This document shows, in pieces, positions 1-5,565 of a stretch of 14,661 bases of DNA. The stretch covers positions 1-14,661 of the forward strand of contig CAZAPS010000037.1 in assembly GCA_964487355.1 (NCBI GenBank), written 5' to 3'. The notes beneath the pieces were generated by a model, which was not told where the DNA came from, made no database searches, and worked only from the letters and a program-made list of their open reading frames with translations. The DNA comes from JAXGYX01 sp964487355 (lineage in GTDB: Bacteria; Bacillota; Clostridia; Saccharofermentanales; Fastidiosipilaceae). A program made the position numbers and the translations under genes. Within the stretch, counting starts at the first letter, position 1. Every line of letters starts with the position of its first letter.

Positions 1-29
1 AGTTTGATTGATAGGCGTTTCAACTTCAT
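1..29 (-). CDS. Start of an unidentified gene, cut by the window edge
   Basis: An ATG at 29-27 opens a frame reading MKLKRLSIK before the sequence runs out. A very strong Shine-Dalgarno sequence, AAGGAGG, lies at 42-36, six bases before the ATG, which makes this a convincing start. The basic first residues would suit either a cytosolic protein or the n-region of a signal peptide. Too little is visible to name a family. It lies downstream of pnp on the same strand. Confidence 0.6.
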
Positions 30-40
30 GGTCGTCCTCC

Positions 41-70
41 TTATGATGTGAAAGCACTGAAATTATTCAT
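41..70 (-). CDS. Possible nine-codon leader ORF before the downstream gene
   Basis: GGAGG at 82-78 is followed seven bases later by ATG at 70-68 and a frame reading MNNFSAFTS with a TAA stop at 43-41. The stop overlaps the AAGGAGG ribosome site of the next gene (42-36), which is the arrangement expected for translational coupling. Its start codon lies inside a 10-bp hairpin (54-78). A frame this short can easily arise by chance, so this is tentative. Confidence 0.2.
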   Translation of the reverse strand: MNNFSAFTS

Positions 71-78
71 TTCAGTGC
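54..78 (-). terminator. 10-bp hairpin between pnp and the next gene
   Basis: Arms 54-63 (GCACTGAAAT) and 69-78 (ATTTCAGTGC) are perfect complements with a five-base loop. In the minus-strand transcript only three U residues follow, so it is a weak intrinsic terminator at best. It could instead protect the pnp mRNA 3' end or control the ribosome site just downstream. Confidence 0.4.
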
Positions 79-151
79 CTCCGGTTGAATGCATCCATAA
101 ATCTCACGCCAAATCGTGGTCAGGATGATTCTTAAGTATTCTTAATGACTG

Positions 152-2458
152 TTAATTGTCCTCGATGTCTCTAAAGTGTCCTCGTTCGGTGTCACGCTCG
201 CGCCGATCGCCACTTCTGCCACCACGATCATAGCCGCTTCGACCACCGCGGGAGCTGCGACTTCCACGGTCTCCACCGCGACCGCCACGATCACCACTGC
301 GACCACCGCGATCATTGCGTCCGCCTCGATCGCCGCGCTGAGGACGCTCACGTTCGACATACCCCTCGGGCTTCTCCGTGGTGTCCCGCATCGAAAGATT
401 CACTCTTCCCTGATCATCGATCTCAGTGACCAGCACCGTGACCACATCGCCGACATTAACCACATCTTCGACACGCTTGACGTGTTCCCAGGCCATTTTG
501 GAGATATGGACCAAACCTTCTTTTCCGGGAAGATATTCAACAAACGCTCCGAAATTCATAAGGCGCGTCACTTGACCCTCATACATTTGTCCCGGTTCCG
601 GATCGGTCACAATGCCCTCGACAATCGCCAAGGCAAGTTCACCCTTTTCTATGTCTTCACAGAAAATATAAACCTGACCATCATCCTCAATGTCAATCTG
701 AGCACCCGTGTCCTCGATGATCTTGTTGATGGTTTTACCACCTTTGCCGATCACCTCACTGATTTTATCAACAGGAATTTTGATCTGGACGATCTTCGGC
801 GCGTATTTTGACAGTTCAGCCCTTGGTTCGGGCATGCATGGCAAAATAACGTCGTTGATGATCTGCAAGCGACCATTTCTGGTCATCTCAAACGCCTCGC
901 GGACGATTTCCATCGAAAGACCGTCAACTTTGATGTCGACTTGGATTGAAGTGATTCCCTCAGTCGTTCCGGCGACCTTGAAGTCCATGTCACCAAAGAA
1001 ATCTTCAATTCCTTGAATGTCCATAAAGACCAGGTGATCATTGATATCGCCGTCGTTGGTGATCAGGCCGCAGGAAATTCCGGCGACCGGACGCTTGATG
1101 GGCACACCCGCGTCCATCAAAGACAGCGTGCTGGCGCATACCGCGCCCTGAGAGGTCGATCCGTTGGACATCAAAATCTCTGACACTGTGCGGATCGAAT
1201 AGGGAAATTCCTCCAGTGAAGGTAGAACCGGAATCAAAGAGCGTTCCGCCAAGGCGCCATGACCAATTTCGCGGCGACCCGGAGAGCGACTTGGTTTCGC
1301 CTCACCTACCGAGAAACCTGGGAAATTGTAGTGATGCATATAGCGCTTCGCTGTGTCACTGTCCAGGCCATCCAACTTTTGCGCCATGGACATTGGAGCC
1401 AGCGTACATATGTTCAAGACCTGAGTCTGCCCTCTCTGGAACAAGGATGAGCCGTGCACGCGTGGCAGGATGTTAACTTGACTGCTCAATGTCCGAATCT
1501 GATCCAGTGGACGACCATCCACCCGTTTTTGTTCATGGAATAGGTAGTGGCGCACAATTTTCTTTTGTAATTGATCGACAGCGTCTCCGACAAAAGGAAC
1601 CCATTCGGCGTTCAATTCTTCGATATGCGCTTTGGTCTGCTCGACAACTGCGTCAACCTGAACGTCACGTTGTGCTTTGTCAGCGGACAATGTAGCCGAC
1701 TTCATGCGTTCGCCGGCGAAGGTCTCCACCTCAGCCATCACCTCATCAGGCACTCCGGCCGAAACATAGGTAAATTTCTCTTTGCCGATTTCCGCGATGA
1801 TCTCATTGAAAAACTCACAAAGCTCACGAATGACTTCATGCCCTTTCTCAATCGCCTCGAGCATCACTTCATCCGGAACTTCATTCGCTCCAGCCTCAAT
1901 CATCACGATTTTATCGATTGATCCGGCCAAAGTCAGCTCCAGATCACTATTTTCACGTTCCTCTTCATTGGGATTCACGATGATCTCCCCGTCAACCAAA
2001 CCTACGCGCACCGTGGCGGTCGGTCCGTTCCAGGGAATATCCGAGATCGCGGTTACAAGGGAAGCGCCATTCATCGCTAGAATATCCGGCGAATTGTCCT
2101 GATCGACAGACATCACGATGCAATTGATGTTTACATCGTTACGTAAATCTGAGGGAAACAGCGGGCGCATCGGACGATCGATCGCACGAGCCGCCAAAAC
2201 AGCCTTCTCACTCGGGCGCGCCTCGCGCTTGAGAAAGCCACCGGGCAAACGGCCGACTGAATAAAACTTCTCCTCATAATCGACACTCAACGGGAAAAAA
2301 TCAATTCCCGGACGGGGTTCTTTGGACGCGGTGACCGAACACATGATCACGGTCTCACCATATTGCATCCATGCGGATCCATTCGCGAATTGCGCAAGCT
2401 CACCCGTTTTAACGATCAGTTCGCGACCGCATATTGTTTTCTGATAAACTTTTTCCAT
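152..2458 (-). CDS. pnp: Polyribonucleotide nucleotidyltransferase (PNPase) with RGG-rich C-terminal tail
   Basis: This is the phosphorolytic 3'-5' exoribonuclease that degrades mRNA and, in reverse, adds non-templated tails. It acts as a cytosolic trimer. The 768 residues hold a first RNase PH core (about 10-145, with RPMRPLFP at 95-102), a helical linker, a catalytic second core (about 310-545), a KH domain with GKGGKTINKI at 571-580, and an S1 domain (about 622-692). Catalytic aspartates are visible as D486 and D492 in GIEDFFGDMDFKVAG, and SNGSTSQ is at 431-437. Residues after about 700 form a low-complexity Arg/Gly/Asp tail with at least six RGG triplets, which makes the protein about 55 residues longer than the 711-residue E. 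coli enzyme. I chose the ATG at 2458 because AAGGAG lies five bases upstream at 2469-2464. An in-frame start 17 codons earlier has no such site and adds non-family sequence. The gene follows rpsO, the usual partner. Confidence 0.97.
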   Translation of the reverse strand: MEKVYQKTICGRELIVKTGELAQFANGSAWMQYGETVIMCSVTASKEPRPGIDFFPLSVDYEEKFYSVGRLPGGFLKREARPSEKAVLAARAIDRPMRPLFPSDLRNDVNINCIVMSVDQDNSPDILAMNGASLVTAISDIPWNGPTATVRVGLVDGEIIVNPNEEERENSDLELTLAGSIDKIVMIEAGANEVPDEVMLEAIEKGHEVIRELCEFFNEIIAEIGKEKFTYVSAGVPDEVMAEVETFAGERMKSATLSADKAQRDVQVDAVVEQTKAHIEELNAEWVPFVGDAVDQLQKKIVRHYLFHEQKRVDGRPLDQIRTLSSQVNILPRVHGSSLFQRGQTQVLNICTLAPMSMAQKLDGLDSDTAKRYMHHYNFPGFSVGEAKPSRSPGRREIGHGALAERSLIPVLPSLEEFPYSIRTVSEILMSNGSTSQGAVCASTLSLMDAGVPIKRPVAGISCGLITNDGDINDHLVFMDIQGIEDFFGDMDFKVAGTTEGITSIQVDIKVDGLSMEIVREAFEMTRNGRLQIINDVILPCMPEPRAELSKYAPKIVQIKIPVDKISEVIGKGGKTINKIIEDTGAQIDIEDDGQVYIFCEDIEKGELALAIVEGIVTDPEPGQMYEGQVTRLMNFGAFVEYLPGKEGLVHISKMAWEHVKRVEDVVNVGDVVTVLVTEIDDQGRVNLSMRDTTEKPEGYVERERPQRGDRGGRNDRGGRSGDRGGRGGDRGSRSSRGGRSGYDRGGRSGDRRERDTERGHFRDIEDN

Positions 2459-2526
2459 TTTTTCTCCTTCACACACAACAGAATAGACACAAATTGTTTT
2501 CACAATCATCCAAGCCGATCAGAGCC

Positions 2527-2588
2527 GGCGGTAGTTTGTAGATTCACGGCAGGAAAGATGTCCTTTCGTCAATCTACCCTCTACTGCC
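2527..2588 (-). promoter_or_regulatory. Long imperfect hairpin in the pnp 5' leader
   Basis: Three nested stems can be traced in the transcript. The outer stem is 2581-2588 with 2527-2534 (8 bp with one A-C mismatch). The middle stem is 2571-2577 with 2538-2544 (perfect GUAGAUU/AAUCUAC). The inner stem is 2563-2567 with 2553-2557 (GAAAG/CUUUC) around a five-base loop. In E. coli the rpsO-pnp intergenic region forms an RNase III-cleaved hairpin used for PNPase autoregulation. The position here is equivalent, but function is inferred from location and shape only. Confidence 0.5.
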
Positions 2589-2610
2589 CGCTTCTTGTTT
2601 GTGGACAAAT

Positions 2611-2641
2611 GTGAAAAGGGTTGGCGCGCGCGCACCAACCC
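2611..2641 (-). terminator. Intrinsic terminator between rpsO and pnp
   Basis: Starting about ten bases after the rpsO stop, the transcript forms GGGUUGGUGC/GCGCCAACCC with a GCGC loop, using one G-U pair, followed by UUUUCACAUUUG. The four-U run is short, so partial readthrough into pnp is plausible. I see no convincing separate promoter for pnp. Confidence 0.75.
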
Positions 2642-2651
2642 CCGGTGTCCA

Positions 2652-2915
2652 TTATTTTCTAATGTTCAATCGCGCGATAATTCCTCTGTACCGTTCGACA
2701 TCCACTTTAATCAGATAGTCCAACAGGTTTCTTCGTCGACCAACCATGGAGAGCAGTCCACGTCTAGAGTGATGGTCATGCTTATGAACCTTCAAGTGCT
2801 CTGTCAGTTCGTTGATTCGCTCAGTCAGCAGGGCGATTTGCACTTCCGGTGAACCGGTGTCGCCTTCCTTCAGACCGTATGCGTTTATGATCTCTTTTTT
2901 GCGTTCCTTGTCCAT
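2652..2915 (-). CDS. rpsO: 30S ribosomal protein S15
   Basis: S15 is a primary 16S rRNA-binding protein that organises the central domain of the small subunit. The 87 residues match the usual 88-89 length. They include the conserved GDTGSPEVQIALLTERI stretch (18-34), the basic HKHDHHSRRGL loop (44-54) that contacts rRNA, and the C-terminal RRRNLLDYL helix (60-68). The ATG at 2915 has AGGAGG at 2926-2921. The gene has its own promoter and a structured leader upstream, and a terminator directly after the stop. It is followed by pnp, the classical rpsO-pnp pairing. S15 commonly represses its own mRNA, and the leader here is positioned for that. Confidence 0.97.
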   Translation of the reverse strand: MDKERKKEIINAYGLKEGDTGSPEVQIALLTERINELTEHLKVHKHDHHSRRGLLSMVGRRRNLLDYLIKVDVERYRGIIARLNIRK

Positions 2916-2932
2916 AAAATCCTCCTAGTCCT

Positions 2933-2973
2933 GTAACAAAGAAAGGGTCGGACTCGTCCTCAATCCGTGTTAC
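2933..2973 (-). promoter_or_regulatory. Structured rpsO leader, candidate S15 autoregulatory element
   Basis: The transcript folds as GUAACA (2973-2968) with UGUUAC (2938-2933), and CGGAUU (2967-2962) with AGUCCG (2954-2949). That gives 12 contiguous paired bases on the 5' side, a seven-base GAGGACG loop, and a ten-base pyrimidine-rich bulge (2948-2939) on the 3' side. The inner helix contains a U-G pair. The element starts about seven bases after the predicted transcription start and ends seven bases before the AGGAGG site. S15 represses translation through 5' leader structures in several phyla, but I cannot assign this to a named class. Confidence 0.55.
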
Positions 2974-2986
2974 GGCATACTCAAAA

Positions 2987-3015
2987 ATGTTATCACAAGG
3001 TGAATTCAATAGCAA
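2987..3015 (-). promoter_or_regulatory. Predicted sigma-A promoter of rpsO
   Basis: A -35 box TTGCTA (3015-3010) and a -10 box TAACAT (2992-2987) are separated by exactly 17 bases. Each matches four of six consensus positions. The expected start near 2980 falls just before the structured rpsO leader. The promoter lies after the rplJL terminator, so rpsO is likely an independent transcription unit. Confidence 0.55.
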
Positions 3016-3045
3016 ACCATTTGACCGGCGTGGGCAATTGGTTTG
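3013..3045. repeat. 11-bp inverted repeat overlapping the rpsO -35 box
   Basis: Arms 3013-3023 (CAAACCATTTG) and 3035-3045 (CAATTGGTTTG) are complementary at 10 of 11 positions across an 11-base spacer. The downstream arm covers half of the proposed -35 hexamer. No U-run follows in either direction, which argues against a terminator. A protein-binding operator or a stabilising hairpin is possible. Confidence 0.45.
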
Positions 3046-3065
3046 TGAAAGCTCACTTCTCTGTC

Positions 3066-3113
3066 AAACAAAAACTGTCTCAAAGCGTCGCATGACGCTT
3101 TTGAGACAGTTTT
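3066..3113 (-). terminator. Strong intrinsic terminator of the rplJ-rplL operon
   Basis: Nineteen base pairs form between 3113-3094 and 3089-3071 with an AUGC loop and one bulged A. The last four pairs are A-U, followed by UGUUUG. It lies 20 bases past the rplL stop. The long stem makes this the clearest terminator in the window and separates rplJL from rpsO. Confidence 0.88.
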
Positions 3114-3132
3114 AAGCTTCAGTTCAATTTGA

Positions 3133-3519
3133 TTATTTGATTTCGACCTCGGCGCCAACATCTTTGAGTTTGGTGGCGACTTCCTCGGCTTCTTCTTTTG
3201 AAACGTTCTCTTTGATTTCCTTCGGAGCGTTGTCAACAAGATCCTTGGCGTCTTTGAGACCCAGACCGGTCAACTCGCGAACCGCTTTGATAACCTGAAT
3301 TTTGGTCGGGCCCGCTCCTGTCAGCACAACTGTGAATTCAGTCTGCTCTTCTTCCGCCGCGCCGGCGTCCGCGCCGCCCGCTCCGGCTCCCGCGACAGCG
3401 ACAGCCGCGGCCGCGCTCACGCCAAATTCTTCTTCAAGAGCGCCCACAAGCTCTGAGAGCTCAAGCACTGTTAGGGTTTTTACTTCATCCATGATATTTG
3501 TGATTTTTTCACTAGCCAT
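3133..3519 (-). CDS. rplL: 50S ribosomal protein L7/L12
   Basis: This is the flexible stalk protein of the large subunit, which recruits and stimulates the translational GTPases. At 128 residues it has the family layout. An N-terminal dimerisation and L10-binding region spans about 1-35. An Ala/Gly hinge runs from about 36 to 58, rich in AAAAVAVAGAGAGG. The globular factor-binding domain follows, with GPTKIQVIKAVRELTGLGLK at 70-89 and DAKDLVDNAPK at 90-100. The ATG at 3519 is preceded by GGAGGA at 3530-3525. It follows rplJ by 45 bases with no terminator between, so the two are cotranscribed. In most bacteria rpoB follows, but here a terminator and rpsO do. Confidence 0.97.
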   Translation of the reverse strand: MASEKITNIMDEVKTLTVLELSELVGALEEEFGVSAAAAVAVAGAGAGGADAGAAEEEQTEFTVVLTGAGPTKIQVIKAVRELTGLGLKDAKDLVDNAPKEIKENVSKEEAEEVATKLKDVGAEVEIK

Positions 3520-3564
3520 TTTTATCCTCCAAGTATTTGATCATCAGTGTGTTTTTAATACAAG

Positions 3565-4134
3565 TTATTCGGTAGCAACTTCTTCATCCGCCACGGCGGC
3601 ATCGGTCGATAACAGATCCGCGACATTCGCGATTTCCGCATCTTCAGCTTTTTGCCTAATTTGGCCCAACACCATAGCGAGTGATTGAATCGGGAAATTC
3701 AATGAAAAGACCAGTTGCGTGTGCAAAACCGGCAGATCGGGGATGCTGGCCAGTTTTTCAATTCGGGCGACATCGGCCGCCATGCCTTCGGTCGCTCCAC
3801 CTTTAATCTCGAACTCTTCAAATTTTTTCGCGAATTGCTTCGCCAATTTGGCCGGCGCGATTGGATCATCGGTGCTATAAGCGATGGCTGTTGGGCCCAC
3901 AAAGAACTCTTCCATGCCTTCAATGCCGATTGCCTCGGCGGCGCGAATCGCCATTGTGTTCTTGACAACCTTATAGACAAGACCGGCTTTTCTCATGCCG
4001 TCACGTAACTCAGTGTCTTCCGCCACCGTCAGTCCGCGCGAGCTGGCGACGACAATTGTCTGCGCACTCTTAAACTCATCCGCAAGTCCCGCTACCAAAG
4101 TCTGCTTTTCCCGCAGTACTTTTTCACTTGGCAT
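3565..4134 (-). CDS. rplJ: 50S ribosomal protein L10
   Basis: L10 anchors the L12 dimers to the large-subunit stalk base and, with L12 bound, commonly represses its own operon. The 189 residues include an N-terminal rRNA-binding domain (about 1-125), with conserved GLVYKVVKNTMAIRA (51-65) and FFVGPTAIAYSTDDPIAPAK (77-96). A C-terminal helix (about 141-165, FSLNFPIQSLAMVLGQIRQK) would bind L12. The tail after 165 is acidic and alanine-rich, which gives a somewhat long protein. The ATG at 4134 has AAGGAGG at 4149-4143. Upstream are a dedicated promoter, an L10-type leader and an attenuator, so expression is probably feedback-controlled by the L10-L12 complex. Confidence 0.97.
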   Translation of the reverse strand: MPSEKVLREKQTLVAGLADEFKSAQTIVVASSRGLTVAEDTELRDGMRKAGLVYKVVKNTMAIRAAEAIGIEGMEEFFVGPTAIAYSTDDPIAPAKLAKQFAKKFEEFEIKGGATEGMAADVARIEKLASIPDLPVLHTQLVFSLNFPIQSLAMVLGQIRQKAEDAEIANVADLLSTDAAVADEEVATE

Positions 4135-4153
4135 ATGCTTTTCCTCCTTCTAT

Positions 4154-4186
4154 AAAAAAATCCTCTCCGCCAAAGACAGAGAGGAT
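4154..4186 (-). terminator. Attenuator terminator in the rplJ leader
   Basis: AUCCUCUC (4186-4179) pairs perfectly with GAGAGGAU (4167-4160) around an 11-base loop and is followed by six U residues (4159-4154), a textbook intrinsic terminator. It lies just before the rplJ ribosome site, so it must be conditionally read through. Bases 4179-4170 (CUGUCUUUGG), covering the loop and one stem base, are exactly complementary to 4272-4263 in the leader, which could form an antiterminator. Confidence 0.88.
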
Positions 4187-4277
4187 AACAAAAACAAACA
4201 GTCTGTTTCGTTTAACCTCGGCGGGCTCGACATGATGGTCGAATTAAACCTTATGGTGCCTGCTGTCTTTGGTAACG
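4187..4277 (-). promoter_or_regulatory. Ribosomal L10 leader RNA
   Basis: The leader contains CCAAAGACAGCAGG (4272-4259) and CCGCCGAGGU (4224-4215), which resemble the conserved strands of the L10 leader and mimic the rRNA target of the L10-L12 complex. Between them are a GUUUAA/UUAAAC helix (4249-4244 with 4215-4210) and a UCGAC hairpin (4242-4227). The expected model, known from the family, is that bound L10-L12 keeps the first strand occupied so that the downstream terminator forms. Without L10 that strand pairs with the terminator loop and rplJL is transcribed. Confidence 0.85.
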
Positions 4278-4283
4278 TTTGTC

Positions 4284-4313
4284 ATAATAAACAATGATCA
4301 TACAAAAAGTCAA
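4284..4313 (-). promoter_or_regulatory. Strong promoter of rplJ-rplL
   Basis: A -35 box TTGACT (4313-4308) and a -10 box TATTAT (4289-4284), each five of six to consensus, are separated by 18 bases. The predicted start near 4277 lies five bases before the conserved L10-leader sequence. It sits in the 207-base gap after rplA, so rplJL can be expressed independently of rplKA. Confidence 0.8.
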
Positions 4314-4341
4314 TAGCTCGGATCATTGTCAGCATGAACGT

Positions 4342-5028
4342 TTAAATTTTAGTGGCGATACGAATACCCGGGCCCATTGTGGAGCTGATCGATACGTTTT
4401 TCAGATACTGTCCTTTCGCCGCAGCCGGTTTCGCCTTGATTACCGCGTCCATCAAAGTATTGTAGTTTTCGACGAGTTTTTCGGTACCAAATGAAACTTT
4501 TCCGATTGGGCAGTGAATCATGTTCGCTTTATCCAAACGATACTCGATTTTACCGGCTTTGATCTCACCGATCGCCTTTTCGATATCCATTGTCACTGTG
4601 CCTGCCTTGGGATTTGGCATCAGGCCTTTCGGGCCCAATGTTTTACCCAACCTGCCGACCAACGGCATCATATCGGGAGTGGCGACAACCACATCGAACT
4701 CAAACCAGTTTTCCTTGGTGATTTTCTCAACCAAATCTTCCGCTCCAACGAAGTCCGCGCCTGCGGCCGAAGCCTCATCCGCTTTCGCGCCTTTGGCGAA
4801 GACCAACACCCGTTGGCTCTTGCCGGTGCCATTGGGCAGTACTACCGCTCCACGAACCTGTTGATCCGCATGACGGGAATCGACTCCCAGGCGAATGTGC
4901 ATCTCAACGGTCTCATCAAACTTCGCGGTACCCGTTTTAATCACAAGATCCATCGCCTCTTGTGGTCCGTAATGAACCGTACGGTCAACCAGTTTGGCAA
5001 TTTCATGATATCTTTTTCCACGTTTCAT
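4342..5028 (-). CDS. rplA: 50S ribosomal protein L1
   Basis: L1 forms the mobile L1 stalk that moves deacylated tRNA out of the E site. In many bacteria it also represses the rplK-rplA mRNA. The 228 residues match the usual 229-234. The diagnostic RNA-binding segment TPDMMPLVGRLGKTLGPKGL occupies about 117-136 and continues into MPNPKAGTV. The C-terminal GPGIRIA is also typical. I chose the ATG at 5028 because the family begins MKRGKRY and an AAGGGAGG site is at 5046-5039. The longer frame upstream overlaps rplK and has no family similarity. The ribosome site overlaps the rplK stop, so the two genes are likely coupled. Confidence 0.97.
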   Translation of the reverse strand: MKRGKRYHEIAKLVDRTVHYGPQEAMDLVIKTGTAKFDETVEMHIRLGVDSRHADQQVRGAVVLPNGTGKSQRVLVFAKGAKADEASAAGADFVGAEDLVEKITKENWFEFDVVVATPDMMPLVGRLGKTLGPKGLMPNPKAGTVTMDIEKAIGEIKAGKIEYRLDKANMIHCPIGKVSFGTEKLVENYNTLMDAVIKAKPAAAKGQYLKNVSISSTMGPGIRIATKI

Positions 5029-5044
5029 TTCTAAATTACCTCCC

Positions 5045-5476
5045 TTAGCTGTCCATGTCGACGATAACACCCATGCTGCGCGCAGTGCCCGCAACCATAC
5101 GTGCCGCCGCTTCAACCGATGCCGCGTTCATATCCTGCATTTTTGTTTCACCGATCTTCAAACATTCCGACCAGGGAATGGTTGAGACCTTCTCAAGGTT
5201 CGGTGTTCCCGAACCGAGCTGGATGTTGCACGCCTTTTTGATCAGTACCGGAGCCGGAGGAGTCTTGGTAACGAATTCAAACGAACGATCCGCGAAAACC
5301 GTGAGCACGACAGGTATGATCAAGCCCTGATCCTTAGCGGTTTTTTCGTTGAACTCCTTAACGAACTGTGAAATATTCACGCCGTGTTGTCCAAGAGCTG
5401 GTCCGACCGGTGGTGCCGGTGTAGCCTGACCGGCAGGAATTTGTAGTTTCACGTATCCGGCGATTTTTTTAGCCAT
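5045..5476 (-). CDS. rplK: 50S ribosomal protein L11
   Basis: L11 is part of the GTPase-associated centre, where it contacts 23S rRNA helices 43-44 and is the site of thiostrepton action. The 143-residue protein has the expected N-terminal domain with LQIPAGQATPAPPVGPALGQ (11-30), including the paired prolines P22 and P23. The C-terminal rRNA-binding domain (about 75-143) carries KMQDMNAASVEAA (112-124). The ATG at 5476 is preferred because GGGAGG lies seven bases upstream. A GTG three codons earlier overlaps that site and cannot be used. It follows nusG by 89 bases, with a strong hairpin in the gap, and precedes rplA by 16 bases. Confidence 0.97.
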   Translation of the reverse strand: MAKKIAGYVKLQIPAGQATPAPPVGPALGQHGVNISQFVKEFNEKTAKDQGLIIPVVLTVFADRSFEFVTKTPPAPVLIKKACNIQLGSGTPNLEKVSTIPWSECLKIGETKMQDMNAASVEAAARMVAGTARSMGVIVDMDS

Positions 5477-5531
5477 GATAGCCACCTCCCATAATTTCTA
5501 GACATTCTAGTCATTTGCACTATATATAATC

Positions 5532-5558
5532 GGACAATTTCTGGCTAAGAAACCGTCC
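5532..5558 (-). promoter_or_regulatory. 11-bp hairpin in the rplK leader
   Basis: GGACGGUUUCU (5558-5548) pairs with AGAAAUUGUCC (5542-5532) through eleven continuous pairs, two of them G-U, around a UAGCC loop. It begins seven bases past the nusG stop. No U-run follows, so termination is unlikely. L1 regulates the rplKA mRNA in other bacteria from a leader site, and this is the only obvious candidate structure in the gap. A 5-bp palindrome CTAGA-CAT-TCTAG lies at 5498-5510, closer to rplK. Confidence 0.45.
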
Positions 5559-5565
5559 ATTTATA

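Noticed and set aside
176..811. A 211-codon plus-strand open frame opposite the PNPase C-terminus
   Set aside because: Its Thr/Ala/Ser-rich start is the antisense of the RGG-repeat codons, it has no ribosome site, and it lies fully inside a well-supported pnp gene.
2493..2506. ATTGT-GAAA-ACAAT mini-hairpin near the pnp start
   Set aside because: Five A-T-rich pairs with a GAAA loop are common by chance, and no U-run or conserved motif supports a role.
2459..2509. A longer PNPase N-terminus starting at 2509
   Set aside because: The added 17 residues do not resemble the family, and the ATG at 2458 has an ideal ribosome site.
5029..5115. A longer L1 N-terminus starting at 5115
   Set aside because: It would overlap rplK by about 70 bases and adds non-family residues. 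The MKRGKRY start has a ribosome site.
5511..5530. TATATATA stretch before rplK as a promoter
   Set aside because: It resembles a -10 box, but no acceptable -35 hexamer lies 16-18 bases upstream, so I did not list it.
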